Shown in pieces: positions 10,598-19,610 of a stretch of 25,240 bases of DNA. A program made the translations under genes and the position numbers. The number at the start of each line of letters is the position of its first letter. The first letter of the stretch is position 1. The notes beneath the pieces are model-generated. The model had not been told where the DNA came from. It did no database searches and saw only the letters and a program-made list of their open reading frames with translations. The DNA is from a virus. The DNA lies in the IMG/VR virus record IMGVR_UViG_3300025617_000107, positions 1-25,240 of that record. One strand, given 5' to 3'.

Positions 10598-12774
10598 TAG
10601 AACCTCGATTGTGGTATTGCTTCAGTTGGTGCTACGTCTGCGTACCGTGGCTCTGCCTGCATCGCCTTAATACGCTCCACGTCTACCGCTGTGCCGTACT
10701 TGCCGATTACCTCAGCCGCCTTGATCAGTAATTCCTGATCCATCTTGTCACGCTCACGGTCATCAGCCGCCAAAGCCTTCTGTGCGTCTAGCTGTGCCTT
10801 CAATTGGTCAGACTGCATCTTAGACTGCGCCCTGATCTGCTCCGCCTGAACCTGCGCCATTGCGAGCATCTGGTTCGGGTCTTGCTTCTGCTGTGCCATC
10901 ATCTGAGCCTGTTGGACGAGCATCATCTCTTTCTGCTGATCCATTGGCTGATAGTAGCGGTCAGCGTTGCGTACACCGCCCATGCCAAGGATATCTGCCA
11001 GTGTGTTACGAATGTTGGTCATTCCAACGAGGCCGTTTGTAGGGCCATACGTCTGCCAGATTTGCATCTGAGTCTGCAAGGTCTGCATGAGTACCTGAAT
11101 GCGCTCGTCATCCTTGCCTGTACCCAAACCTACGTTGACCGACATGCCCATGTCTGTGTTCCATGAGCGTGGATCGATTGGGGCAAACTGATCACCCGCC
11201 ACACGCATCATCGCGTCCTCTGGGCTGTTTTCTACCAGTGCCTTGAGCATAAGACGGAACAGGCGTGTCATGCCGCCCTCAGCCAAGTTACGGGCGATCA
11301 CTTCAATCTGGCCTGCCGCCGCGCTGACGGTCAGTTTTGCCGCTGTCGCTGTAGCGTTCTGTAGGGCATCTGGATCAAGGCCCATAGACGCACGAGAAAC
11401 GCCTGTCTTCTGCTCAACGATTGAATCGTAATACTGGAGCGCACCAAGCGTCTGTCCGGCCACAAATGGCACTGCAAGCTCTTGGATAGCGCCTGCCTGC
11501 TTGACCCGTACCACGCCACCGATTTCGTTGTTCAGGAGGTCATCAATGTTGACCTGCCCCTCAACCATCATTGTCCGTGGGTTATTGGTCATTGCGATAT
11601 TGTCGAGTACACCGCGCAGGATAGCTGTCGATGCGTCCTGATCTTCAATGATCAGATCGGCAACTGAGCGGCCAAAGAATGCGTGTGGCTCTGGGTCTAC
11701 CTCAAAGATAGCGAATGGGATTTCATTCACAGGGGTAACGTCCAACAACTGGTAGTCGCCGCCACCCATCAGGATGCGGTGTAACTGTGCGATACCAGTG
11801 CCGTCCACATCGATCTTCATGTAAACCTCGGTGACCGAGATTTGCTTCATCGATGGATCGAGGATGTCCTCTTCTTTCACCTGATCGTAACCACGGCGCT
11901 CAAAGTCTTCCGCCTCAGCCATTGAGTCGTAGTCTGTGATGCCTGACAGCTTGGACACTACCTCAAAGTCGTAACCCATAGCCACGAGGTCTGACACGCG
12001 CATTTCTGTGCGGTGACCTACGCAGTATGCGTCATCGATTGAACGTGCCGAGCGTGATACGAAAAACTCTTCTGGAGGGACTGACTCTACTGCGAGCTTG
12101 CCGCCTTTCTTGTAGTGCGCCACACGCAGTGAGTAAACAGGTGTCTGAACCTCTGCGCCGAACTCGTCCATAGAGATCGACATTTCCATGCCCTGCTCCA
12201 TGACCTCTACGTCTGGATCATTGACGACAACCATCATCTCAGCCTCTGAGAGGTTGGTCAGCGAGTAGGTTTCTGATTCTGTGTACTCGTCCCAGTAGAC
12301 CTTCACAACACCTGCTTTCTTCAGCAGTGCATCGTGGAATGCGTCTGAGATTACGCGGTAGCCGTTCTTCTCTGTGAACTCAGAGTGTACATAACGAGTG
12401 GCTGTTTCAGCCTGCTGTACTTCCTGTGGGCCACGGGGGACAAACTGGACAAAGTTCTGGTTAGACAGGAACACACGCATGAGGCTTGGCTTGATGTTTC
12501 GGATCGTATCACGCACCTTTGTGGATACAATGGAGCTACGTCCTTCCTCTTCACCGATGTCCACCTCGCCATCGAAATAGCGTTGCGCCTTGATACGGTC
12601 TTCTGCGATCTCTGACTCAATAAAGTCGATAGCGTCTGTAACAGCGTCACTGGCAATATTCTGGATATCGTCGTCAGTCATAGGCTTGAGACCGTTATCG
12701 TTCTCAGGCTCCATGTCTTCGACTACGTCCTCAACGTCTTCAACGATTTGCTCTAGCATTTCTTGTTCGATCAT
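10597..12774 (-). CDS. Portal protein (SU10/P22-like)
   Basis: A 725-residue portal protein, of a length usual for short-tailed phages. Conserved parts: FIESEIAEDRIKAQRYFDGE (about 52-71) with GRSSIVSTKVRDTIRNIKPS and LMRVFLSNQNFVQFVPRG next; a central beta-rich wing; VDPEPHAFFGRSVADLIIED and the following long helix with NNPRTMMVEG; and TGVSRASMGLDPDALQNATA. The C-terminal 120 residues are Gln-rich and helical, as in the P22 barrel. It forms the dodecameric ring at the capsid vertex through which DNA enters and leaves and on which the tail is built. Its ATG overlaps the preceding stop (ATGA). Confidence 0.93.
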   Translation of the reverse strand: MIEQEMLEQIVEDVEDVVEDMEPENDNGLKPMTDDDIQNIASDAVTDAIDFIESEIAEDRIKAQRYFDGEVDIGEEEGRSSIVSTKVRDTIRNIKPSLMRVFLSNQNFVQFVPRGPQEVQQAETATRYVHSEFTEKNGYRVISDAFHDALLKKAGVVKVYWDEYTESETYSLTNLSEAEMMVVVNDPDVEVMEQGMEMSISMDEFGAEVQTPVYSLRVAHYKKGGKLAVESVPPEEFFVSRSARSIDDAYCVGHRTEMRVSDLVAMGYDFEVVSKLSGITDYDSMAEAEDFERRGYDQVKEEDILDPSMKQISVTEVYMKIDVDGTGIAQLHRILMGGGDYQLLDVTPVNEIPFAIFEVDPEPHAFFGRSVADLIIEDQDASTAILRGVLDNIAMTNNPRTMMVEGQVNIDDLLNNEIGGVVRVKQAGAIQELAVPFVAGQTLGALQYYDSIVEQKTGVSRASMGLDPDALQNATATAAKLTVSAAAGQIEVIARNLAEGGMTRLFRLMLKALVENSPEDAMMRVAGDQFAPIDPRSWNTDMGMSVNVGLGTGKDDERIQVLMQTLQTQMQIWQTYGPTNGLVGMTNIRNTLADILGMGGVRNADRYYQPMDQQKEMMLVQQAQMMAQQKQDPNQMLAMAQVQAEQIRAQSKMQSDQLKAQLDAQKALAADDRERDKMDQELLIKAAEVIGKYGTAVDVERIKAMQAEPRYADVAPTEAIPQSRF

Positions 12775-14990
12775 TGATTAGCTCCAGTTGCTAAATTACG
12801 CAGTCTCACATAATCCTGTGGCTCTGTAGCCAGAGCGCCAACGCCTGCCGCTTGAGTTTCACCCAGTCGAGTAACTGGCGAGAAAATATCTCTGCTCAAC
12901 GCTTGCGCCGTACCGTATGCATTCTTAAATGATGCTATCAGAGGATGCGCTATAACCATGCGTACTAAGTTATTACCTCCTGCCATTATAGCCAATTTAG
13001 GCAACAGGTTATCTAGTTTCGCCGCTACAGCCGCGCCGCTGTTTGAGAAGTTTTTAGTCGCGCCGTCAATTAGGGCCACAGTATTGGCAAACGAACTGAT
13101 CGTGTTCCGCTCTTCTGCTGTCAACATTGTGTTGACGAGGGTTTTGTTTTTACTAAGCTCATTCCAAGCCTTTCTAAACGACACGCCTGTTGTGCGGTCA
13201 ATCCCGCCACTTTTGAATAACTGATCAAACAACTTCATTGTAAATTCTTGGCGGATTCCGCTCCACTCTGCCGAATCTGGGCCTAGCTGATTTCTCAGTG
13301 TTGTTAGATCACGAGCAAAATTGGTCTTTGACCCAAATAATTGACTCTTTCCAAGGATCGCGTTTGCCGCCTCTTCTGGCGACACTTTGAGAACCATCTG
13401 TCCATCACGCATCTCACGCTCTGTGAGTAACTTCAAGATACCTGTTGATTCCCACCTCTTAGCGAATTCCCTGCGCAATCCAATCGCCTGCAACCATGCC
13501 TGTACAGACTGTGTAGAGCCATATAGCAAGCTATTGTTTGCCATGCGCTCAAGTTCTGCATCGAGAAGAGCTTTCGCTTGGCCTGCCGCACTGCCTTCAG
13601 TGCCTAGTTCTTTTGACAGATTTGTAAGTTGTTGGCGTAAATCGAACAAGTCACGCACAGAAGCACCTTCTGCGAGTTTCTGCTCAACATCACCAAGCAA
13701 TGATGCAGTCTTTGGCGCAGTAACATCACTAAACCCCTGCCTCCAAGTTCCGGCAATTGTTTCAGCAGATACAGCGCCTTCCTCTGGCGGTACAAATGCC
13801 TGCTGTGCGCGAGCGCCCTTGTATGCTTCTGAGATAGCTTGCTCTTCAGCTTCTCTGGTTGCCGCTAAAGCCGCCTGAGCGCCTGCGCCGCCTTCACCAC
13901 GAGCTACTACTGGTTGTCCACCTGCTACCTGCTCTTGGATTTGTGGCACGTTCTGCTGAATCGCTTCGCGTTGTTGAGCGCGAGTGCCTTGGATAATATT
14001 TTGAGCAGTTTGGCCGTATACGCCTTTTTCGATCTCGCCTTCAATCAAAGTGCGAGCGGGTGAACCTGTTACTTCACCTTGAGTTAGCGGTATTGGCGTA
14101 GGCAATCCTTGAGCCTGACGTGCGGCCACTGATTCACCTGCTTGAATCCCTCGTAAAACATCCTGAACGATTTGATTCATGGTTTCTGGCGGAATATCGT
14201 CTACATTCCCTCCAGACTCCCTAACAGCCTGACGTACCGCTTCCTGTGCGTTCGCTGATAGCTGTTCAATTGGGTCTGAGGGGTTTGTCATGGCGCGATA
14301 TTTAGACAAAATACTGCGGCCTAGCGCACTACTGAGATCGATAACACCCTTTCCTGCCATGCCGCCGACTACGCCCGCAGGGACGGCGAGAGGCTCAAAT
14401 GGAGTGCCAGTTAAACTAGCTGTCCCTAGCTCGTATCCTGTCCCCTCAATGCCACCTACTGTTCCGGCCCCAAGATAGCCTGTTGTTGGTAGCCCCAACG
14501 CACGAGCTAATAACTGTGCAGGCTTTGCCAATGATGCCGCACCTGCAATTTGCATGGTTGTTGGTAGATCCAACCCTTTAGGGTTTGGATAAAAGCGTTG
14601 CCATGTCAAGGCCTTGCCTTGTTCATCTCGTTTAGATGGCGCAATCACAACAAGGTTTCCGAACTTATCCTCGTCGAACTGAGCGTCAGGAATTATCTTT
14701 GCGATTCCTGCTTTTAAACGGTCATCGCGAGGTGTGGCGTTAATCAAGGCCGCTAGGGTTGCCTTAGCGCCTGCGCTGATATCGAGCGGAGTATCGTCAA
14801 AGCCAAGCACAGGAATGTTTGGCTCACGATCAGCGCCAGTCATCCAAGCGCCAATATCGGCCATTATCCCGCGTTCATCGATTGCCTTCCGCTCTTTGTC
14901 TAATTCAGACCTCTGTGCGTCAAAATCGGCCCAAGGGTTGTCCTGCTGTTGCGCGTCAAAATCGGCCCAAGGATTTCCATTCTTTTCCAT
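12771..14990 (-). CDS. Large internal virion (ejection) protein
   Basis: A 739-residue protein beginning with a tandem motif: NPWADFDAQ at residues 6-14 and again at 18-26. The N-terminal part carries an Ala/Gly-rich region (about 140-225) that may be membrane-active (AGVVGGMAGKGVIDLSSALG), followed by long helical Gln/Glu-rich stretches. Size, composition and place next to the portal agree with the internal proteins that podoviruses eject to carry DNA across the envelope. No lytic transglycosylase motif is apparent. The ATG has AGGAG upstream. Confidence 0.72.
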   Translation of the reverse strand: MEKNGNPWADFDAQQQDNPWADFDAQRSELDKERKAIDERGIMADIGAWMTGADREPNIPVLGFDDTPLDISAGAKATLAALINATPRDDRLKAGIAKIIPDAQFDEDKFGNLVVIAPSKRDEQGKALTWQRFYPNPKGLDLPTTMQIAGAASLAKPAQLLARALGLPTTGYLGAGTVGGIEGTGYELGTASLTGTPFEPLAVPAGVVGGMAGKGVIDLSSALGRSILSKYRAMTNPSDPIEQLSANAQEAVRQAVRESGGNVDDIPPETMNQIVQDVLRGIQAGESVAARQAQGLPTPIPLTQGEVTGSPARTLIEGEIEKGVYGQTAQNIIQGTRAQQREAIQQNVPQIQEQVAGGQPVVARGEGGAGAQAALAATREAEEQAISEAYKGARAQQAFVPPEEGAVSAETIAGTWRQGFSDVTAPKTASLLGDVEQKLAEGASVRDLFDLRQQLTNLSKELGTEGSAAGQAKALLDAELERMANNSLLYGSTQSVQAWLQAIGLRREFAKRWESTGILKLLTEREMRDGQMVLKVSPEEAANAILGKSQLFGSKTNFARDLTTLRNQLGPDSAEWSGIRQEFTMKLFDQLFKSGGIDRTTGVSFRKAWNELSKNKTLVNTMLTAEERNTISSFANTVALIDGATKNFSNSGAAVAAKLDNLLPKLAIMAGGNNLVRMVIAHPLIASFKNAYGTAQALSRDIFSPVTRLGETQAAGVGALATEPQDYVRLRNLATGANQ

Positions 14991-14999
14991 TGTGGCTCC

Positions 15000-16535
15000 T
15001 TATCGAGTAGCGCCAGAATTCACCAACTCTTGCTGTTTTGCAGGGCTTTGGCTCATGAAATATGCCTGTGCAGGTGCGCTCAGGCTATTGAAATATGTTG
15101 CTGTCGCCTGATTCATATTGCTTGTGTCGTACACTGGCTGTTGGCCTTGTGGCCCCATCTGACTTAGTAGTGTGCGCTCATTCGGGGTCAAAATTCCTTT
15201 TTCTAACTCTTGGTTAAGAGTTTCAATTTCAACACGATATTTCTGTTGGCCCTCTTCTGTAGGGTTGAGCCTGAAGTTGTCAGCGATACGCGCTCTACGC
15301 AATGCGTTATTAGTCGCTCTGCGTAGTGCGGCCTGTGCAATCCTGCGGGCATTTACGTCTGCCGAGATAGAGCCTGCGCGTGACACCAAGATATCGAAAT
15401 CCCTGTCTGTCATAGGGCCTGTGCCTGCCTGACGAAGTCCCTGAGCAACTGTGAATACGATTGCTCGATATGCGTCAATCGAGCTATTCATACCCTCTGG
15501 CACTGATCCTTTCAAGAAATCAGGGATGCCAGTAGTGCCTTGCGCCATCGCCTCACTAAGTTGATCAAGTATTTGCAAGTTTGCTACTTGGTTCTGTAGA
15601 TCTGGCAACTGCTTTGCTTGCTCAATGACCAGATCGCCAGAGCCTTTGCCTACTTGTTCAAACAATTTCTTATCAGCACCCTCTGAAGGCAGTTCAATAT
15701 TAATTCCACCGCTTCCTACTGCGGTTAACTGACCAGTAACCGTGTTTTGGTTGTACATTTTTGTTTCATCGTAGGCAGTTGTTCCTGACTGCGTATTCAG
15801 TTCAGCGCCGGATACTTGTCTGACTTTGCCTGACTCGCGGAACATTTTGTATCCGCCTTTGTAGTCGCCTGTGCGCTCAATGTAGTCAGCCGCTGATAAT
15901 GCCGCAGGAGTTCCCTTGGCCCTCAGCGCTTGAGCTATCTGTTGTGCGCGACCACTGACACCTACGTTTTCCAACTGCTTACTTAGTGCCGCTGTTAGCT
16001 GTGCGTCTGGCTCTAGGCGCATGGTGTTGAATGCCATTGCCAACCGGAGCATGTTCTCACGGCCACCAAATACGTCCTGAATACGCTGACGTATTGAAGG
16101 GTCTGTTGACTCTGCCGCACCTGCTTTGACCAGTCTGTCAGCGTCTGACGCTAGCTTACCCATACCCATAGGGTCAGCGGACTGCTGTGGGGCCGCAGGA
16201 GCGCCCATGCGAGCCTGCTCACGCTGTACAACCTGCTGTATTGGCATCGGCTGTGGCACGGGGCGCATAGGATCATTTGAATCAAGGATACGGCCTCTGG
16301 TCACATCTGACAGCATTGGACGAGGTGATGCCTGCGCCATTGTCATGTCTGGCATTGTGGTGACCATTTGATTGCCGCTTGCACTGATAGCAACCTCTGG
16401 ACGATTCAGGACTTGCTGTAGTGGCGTTCTACCTACTGGTGACATGTTTGGCTGTGGCATATCAGCGCCAGAGCGCCTAAATCCCTCAATCAACATGTCT
16501 AATACGCCAGTCCCACGATCACCTAATACAGCCAC
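15000..16535 (-). CDS. Internal virion protein
   Basis: A 511-residue, largely helical protein. The N-terminal 120 residues are Pro/Gln/Met-rich and probably disordered; then come helices with ENMLRLAMAFNTMRLEPDAQ and LTAALSKQLENVGVSGRAQQ, and a C-terminal half with GPMTDRDFDILVSRAGSISA and ALRRATNNALRRARIADNFR. The last part resembles the C-terminus of many podovirus internal proteins. The start is GTG at 16535 with AAGGGG seven bases before it. It lies between other proteins of the same composition, so an ejected core protein is the best guess. Confidence 0.68.
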   Translation of the reverse strand: MAVLGDRGTGVLDMLIEGFRRSGADMPQPNMSPVGRTPLQQVLNRPEVAISASGNQMVTTMPDMTMAQASPRPMLSDVTRGRILDSNDPMRPVPQPMPIQQVVQREQARMGAPAAPQQSADPMGMGKLASDADRLVKAGAAESTDPSIRQRIQDVFGGRENMLRLAMAFNTMRLEPDAQLTAALSKQLENVGVSGRAQQIAQALRAKGTPAALSAADYIERTGDYKGGYKMFRESGKVRQVSGAELNTQSGTTAYDETKMYNQNTVTGQLTAVGSGGINIELPSEGADKKLFEQVGKGSGDLVIEQAKQLPDLQNQVANLQILDQLSEAMAQGTTGIPDFLKGSVPEGMNSSIDAYRAIVFTVAQGLRQAGTGPMTDRDFDILVSRAGSISADVNARRIAQAALRRATNNALRRARIADNFRLNPTEEGQQKYRVEIETLNQELEKGILTPNERTLLSQMGPQGQQPVYDTSNMNQATATYFNSLSAPAQAYFMSQSPAKQQELVNSGATR

Positions 16536-16545
16536 GATAGACCCC

Positions 16546-16917
16546 TTATAATCCGCGACTCTGTAGAGCCTTCAAAATCTGTTCAATTGTCGGCTCTGCG
16601 CCGATTCCGCCTTGTTGCCCGTACTGCATTGTACCGTAGTTAACTGGCGCATAAGGGTTGGGAGCCGCGCCCATCACAGAAGCGGGCGAGCTATTAGTCT
16701 GTGGCGGACGCATGGCTCCCGATGGGGGTGCAGGCATCCTTGGCGACATTGCCGCTGATGCACTTGCTAAACCTTGCATTCTTTTGCTGAACTGCTCTCG
16801 ATCATCGCCAACCATGTCGGCCATCTGTCCGCGCACACTGTCCATCGAGTCAGTGACAGGCTTCATGGTCTCGCCCAAGCCTGCTTTCATGCTACTTAAA
16901 AATTCTAAGATATTCAT
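16546..16917 (-). CDS. Hypothetical virion-region protein, Pro/Met-rich
   Basis: A 123-residue protein with a helical start (MNILEFLSSMKAGLGETMKP), a disordered Pro/Ser/Ala-rich middle, and a short C-terminal helix (PTIEQILKALQSRGL). It has no recognised domain. Start and stop abut the neighbours exactly (TAAATG with the preceding gene), and the composition is like that of the adjacent internal virion proteins, so it is probably a small part of the same structure. Confidence 0.62.
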   Translation of the reverse strand: MNILEFLSSMKAGLGETMKPVTDSMDSVRGQMADMVGDDREQFSKRMQGLASASAAMSPRMPAPPSGAMRPPQTNSSPASVMGAAPNPYAPVNYGTMQYGQQGGIGAEPTIEQILKALQSRGL

Positions 16918-17478
16918 TTAAGCCACCGCTGTCGCATCGTCTTCACCAATACCTACGCTTGGGCTTTGGTCTGTTGAATCAATACTTCCGCTAATGTCAG
17001 AGTTTGGATCATTACCGCCACCCAAGTTGAAATTTCTTGTCGCGGGAAATGCACCAATATTGTCTATTCCGGGAGTTCTACCGAAAAGGCCATCCATCAC
17101 CTGAGAGAACAGAGAAAATGGCTTAGCGAATCTTGCAGGGTCATCTAATGCCTTTTCAGGGTTTTCTTTTTCATAAGAACGAATTGCCAAATTATTCATC
17201 AACCCCAATGGAATACCAATAACTGGCGCATTCACGATCCCTGCCTTGTTCATCGCAACAGCGCGAGCATAAGCAACAGCAGGGTCTTCAGTGGGTGCTT
17301 GTGAGATAGGGCCTCCATCATTTAAATTTTGATTTACATTCAATTGAATCGGCTTGATATCTCCAGTCGGTATGATTGGTAGTACAGGCGTTTGACGCTG
17401 TTGACGCTCTATGTTCATCACATCGCGATTTAGGTTGCGCTGTTGCGCCATCTCCAGTGCTTCAAGGATGCTAGCCAT
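16918..17478 (-). CDS. Hypothetical virion-region protein
   Basis: A 186-residue protein with no recognised domain. The first 25 residues are helical (MASILEALEMAQQRNLNRDV), followed by a Pro/Asn/Gln-rich linker, a helical segment with AVAYARAVAMNKAGIVNAP and a hydrophobic VIGIPLGLMNNLAIRS, and a Gly/Asp/Ser-rich acidic tail. It is linked to the preceding gene by TAATG. It probably belongs to the internal virion set, although nothing in it proves this. Confidence 0.62.
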   Translation of the reverse strand: MASILEALEMAQQRNLNRDVMNIERQQRQTPVLPIIPTGDIKPIQLNVNQNLNDGGPISQAPTEDPAVAYARAVAMNKAGIVNAPVIGIPLGLMNNLAIRSYEKENPEKALDDPARFAKPFSLFSQVMDGLFGRTPGIDNIGAFPATRNFNLGGGNDPNSDISGSIDSTDQSPSVGIGEDDATAVA

Positions 17479-18179
17479 TACTTGCCGCTTGCCGCTGTTG
17501 CCGCCAGTGTGAGGTAGTCAAACAGTCCCGGTTGCTTGGTTGAAGTCGTAGTGGTTGGTGTTGCCGTAGCACCCAACGCCTGAGTGACATAACCAAGACC
17601 TGCCGCCGGAGCCGCCGTGTAGCCTGCGTACTGAGCCTTAGCCGCATCAATCAACGCCTGCTCCATCGCCTGCTGTTGAGCGCCCTGAGCCGCTAACTGC
17701 TGTTGGATAGCTGTGCCATAGCCAAATGACTGCTGACCGAGACCTGCCAGTTGCTGTGATGCATTTAAGCCAAGGTTAGCCTGCGCCAGACGATTCTGAA
17801 TGTCTGACTGGGCCATACCTTGCGCCTGTTGGAAGCCTGCCTGACGCAATCCTGCGGAGGTCTGTGCTAACTGCTGTGCAACCCCAGTACCTAACTCACC
17901 GAGTGCAACACCATGGCGTGATCCGCCAAAAGCGCCCGCTCGGCCTGCTTGATAGTCGAGAGCATTGATGCCCTGTTGTGCGCCACGCAGAATATCTGCC
18001 TGAGTCGCATCGATGACCTGCTGAGTGTATGGGTTCTGGTACTGGCCGATATCAGATCCTGCGATGGTTCCGATGTTCGTAGTGCCTGCACCTACCGTTC
18101 CTGCCAATGCCCCTTGTTGCGCCAGTGACGCTTGTTGCATTGGGTTAGCGGTCATACCGCCTGAAGCCGCACCTGCCAT
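17478..18179 (-). CDS. Ala/Gln-rich internal virion protein
   Basis: A 233-residue protein, very rich in Ala, Gln and Gly. It contains IGQYQNPYTQQVIDATQADI (about 43-62) and GRAGAFGGSRHGVALGELGT (about 80-99), the signature of a podovirus virion protein that I know as a hypothetical or internal virion protein. Similar proteins elsewhere often carry an N-terminal GKGG and YGPDVAALNPMQ-like segment, here encoded by the separate gene at 18179-18562. Long amphipathic helices suggest a role in the ejected core. TAATG couples it to the upstream gene. Confidence 0.72.
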   Translation of the reverse strand: MAGAASGGMTANPMQQASLAQQGALAGTVGAGTTNIGTIAGSDIGQYQNPYTQQVIDATQADILRGAQQGINALDYQAGRAGAFGGSRHGVALGELGTGVAQQLAQTSAGLRQAGFQQAQGMAQSDIQNRLAQANLGLNASQQLAGLGQQSFGYGTAIQQQLAAQGAQQQAMEQALIDAAKAQYAGYTAAPAAGLGYVTQALGATATPTTTTSTKQPGLFDYLTLAATAASGK

Positions 18180-18562
18180 TACGAGTATCCTTTATCAGTA
18201 CCGAACAACGTGTTGTAAATCTGTTGTTGCGTTGGATCAGCCATGCCGCCTGCCGCTACTGCTTGCTCGTACATTGGTGCTGATGAATAACCGCGTACAC
18301 CGCCAACCGTTTCTGGTTGAGCCATGCCTTGGTATGCCGTGAGGCCTTGTGGGGCCATGCCAAACGCTCGTGCCGCATCGATATTCGCCTGACCTGCCAC
18401 CATCTGAGTAGGATTCAGTGCCGCTACGTCTAGACCATAGTATGGTTGATACCCGATTTGCTGTGCTTGCTCTGCTCGCGCAATGTTGCGTACCGCAGGT
18501 TCTTTCATCCAATCAGGAATTTCTTGTGCAGATTTGGTGCTTCCGCCTTTTCCGCCGCTCAT
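18179..18562 (-). CDS. Virion protein, N-terminal partner of 17478-18179
   Basis: A 127-residue protein starting MSGGKGGSTKSAQEIPDWMK, with RNIARAEQAQQIGYQPYYGL and DVAALNPTQMVAGQ. In similar phages this segment is usually the N-terminal portion of one longer Ala/Gln-rich virion protein. Here it ends GTDKGYS and the next gene starts in TAATG overlap. The ATG at 18562 was chosen because AAAGGAG lies five bases upstream and it overlaps the preceding stop (ATGA); the in-frame start at 18679 is out of register with these. Confidence 0.7.
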   Translation of the reverse strand: MSGGKGGSTKSAQEIPDWMKEPAVRNIARAEQAQQIGYQPYYGLDVAALNPTQMVAGQANIDAARAFGMAPQGLTAYQGMAQPETVGGVRGYSSAPMYEQAVAAGGMADPTQQQIYNTLFGTDKGYS

Positions 18563-18948
18563 GTTAGCTCCTTTGCGAGAGTCACAAATTGTTCTCTGTA
18601 ACCGTGATCGGCCAACACTCGTGACCAACCTTTCCGTCCTGCAATAGTCATTGCGGTACAGCCTTGGGCCTTGCCCCACTCTTCCGCTGACTTTTGCATG
18701 TCAACAATCTTGTCCATGTTTCCGCCCGCTAGGAATACATGTAAAACTTTACGTCTAGGATACACCACAATCTCTGTGACTGCACACGCTTCATCGTTAG
18801 GCCACAGTTGGAATCTACCCTCCAACACGCCGTGAAACACATCCTCAAACGTATGAGTGCCGCCACTGTACTGTAGCGCACCCTCGATCCATTCCTTGCA
18901 TCGTGCAAGTTCTTGTACGACTGGAGGGTAATCAGCTACTGCGCTCAT
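18559..18948 (-). CDS. GNAT-like virion-region protein (T7 gp13-like)
   Basis: A 129-residue protein with the outline of a shortened acetyltransferase fold: a helical start with QELARCKEWIEGALQYSGGT, a Trp-containing beta strand (GRFQLWPNDEACAVTEIVVY) and a C-terminal GCTAMTIAGRKGWSRVLADH followed by GYREQFVTL. Phage proteins of this shape, like T7 gp13, are encoded next to internal virion genes and probably do not acetylate; they help assemble the core. The acetyl-CoA-binding loop (Q/RxxGxG/A) is not present. ATGA overlaps link it to both neighbours. Confidence 0.7.
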   Translation of the reverse strand: MSAVADYPPVVQELARCKEWIEGALQYSGGTHTFEDVFHGVLEGRFQLWPNDEACAVTEIVVYPRRKVLHVFLAGGNMDKIVDMQKSAEEWGKAQGCTAMTIAGRKGWSRVLADHGYREQFVTLAKELT

Positions 18949-19610
18949 CCAGAAATCCTCACAACTGACAAGGTAACTGATGGGTTGCTTGGCGCAAACG
19001 CTGTGGCCGCATATGCTTTTAGAGAACCCTTTGTGTAATCAGATATAGCCCACATTGCTTCAAGGTAGTCCCCACTATCCACGTCAAACACAGCCCCCTT
19101 AGTAATCGGCTGAGATTGGCCATTCGCCGCTATGACAGCCCTTGTGGCTCCAAGCGCGACATCTGATCCATTGATTCTTGGCCAGAAGTAAAATGTTTGG
19201 GCTGATGAGTTTGTCGAAAAAACCTCAGCAGTAAACGTCAATAAGTATGTGCCGCCCTCATCAAAATATATCCGAGATTCATTTGGCGATGCGCCTATAG
19301 TTAGGCCGCTACCCGTCCCTATAGTGAAGTCAATAGCTTCTGGGGTATTATTTGCAGTCGCCGTAATACTTGAATTGTTGTACAAGAACCCATTGCCGTC
19401 TGCTAAAACAATCTGTCGCCACTCGCCATTCTTTGATACGACTGGGTACTCGCCCGAACGATCCCACATCAGGATGCCGTCATCAGACGCTGACTCGCCA
19501 GTGGTTAGCTGACGCAGTCGGTCTTTTGTCCTGACTAGGTAACTGTTTAAACGCTCTGCCCAGTCAGACCAGAGGTTGCCATGGGGAGGAGGCGGTATAA
19601 GCGAACTCAC
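18945..19610 (-). CDS. Tail fibre-like protein with jelly-roll domain
   Basis: A 221-residue protein. The N-terminal 45 residues (NLWSDWAERLNSYLVRTKDR) form a helical attachment segment. The rest is beta-rich with FDEGGTYLLTFTAEVFSTNS, FYFWPRINGSDVALGATRAV and YLEAMWAISD, a pattern seen in C1q/TNF-like jelly-roll tips of phage fibres. Such proteins usually trimerise and bind cell-surface glycans or decorate the head; which it does here is not clear. ATGA overlaps link it to its two neighbours. Confidence 0.7.
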   Translation of the reverse strand: MSSLIPPPPHGNLWSDWAERLNSYLVRTKDRLRQLTTGESASDDGILMWDRSGEYPVVSKNGEWRQIVLADGNGFLYNNSSITATANNTPEAIDFTIGTGSGLTIGASPNESRIYFDEGGTYLLTFTAEVFSTNSSAQTFYFWPRINGSDVALGATRAVIAANGQSQPITKGAVFDVDSGDYLEAMWAISDYTKGSLKAYAATAFAPSNPSVTLSVVRISG

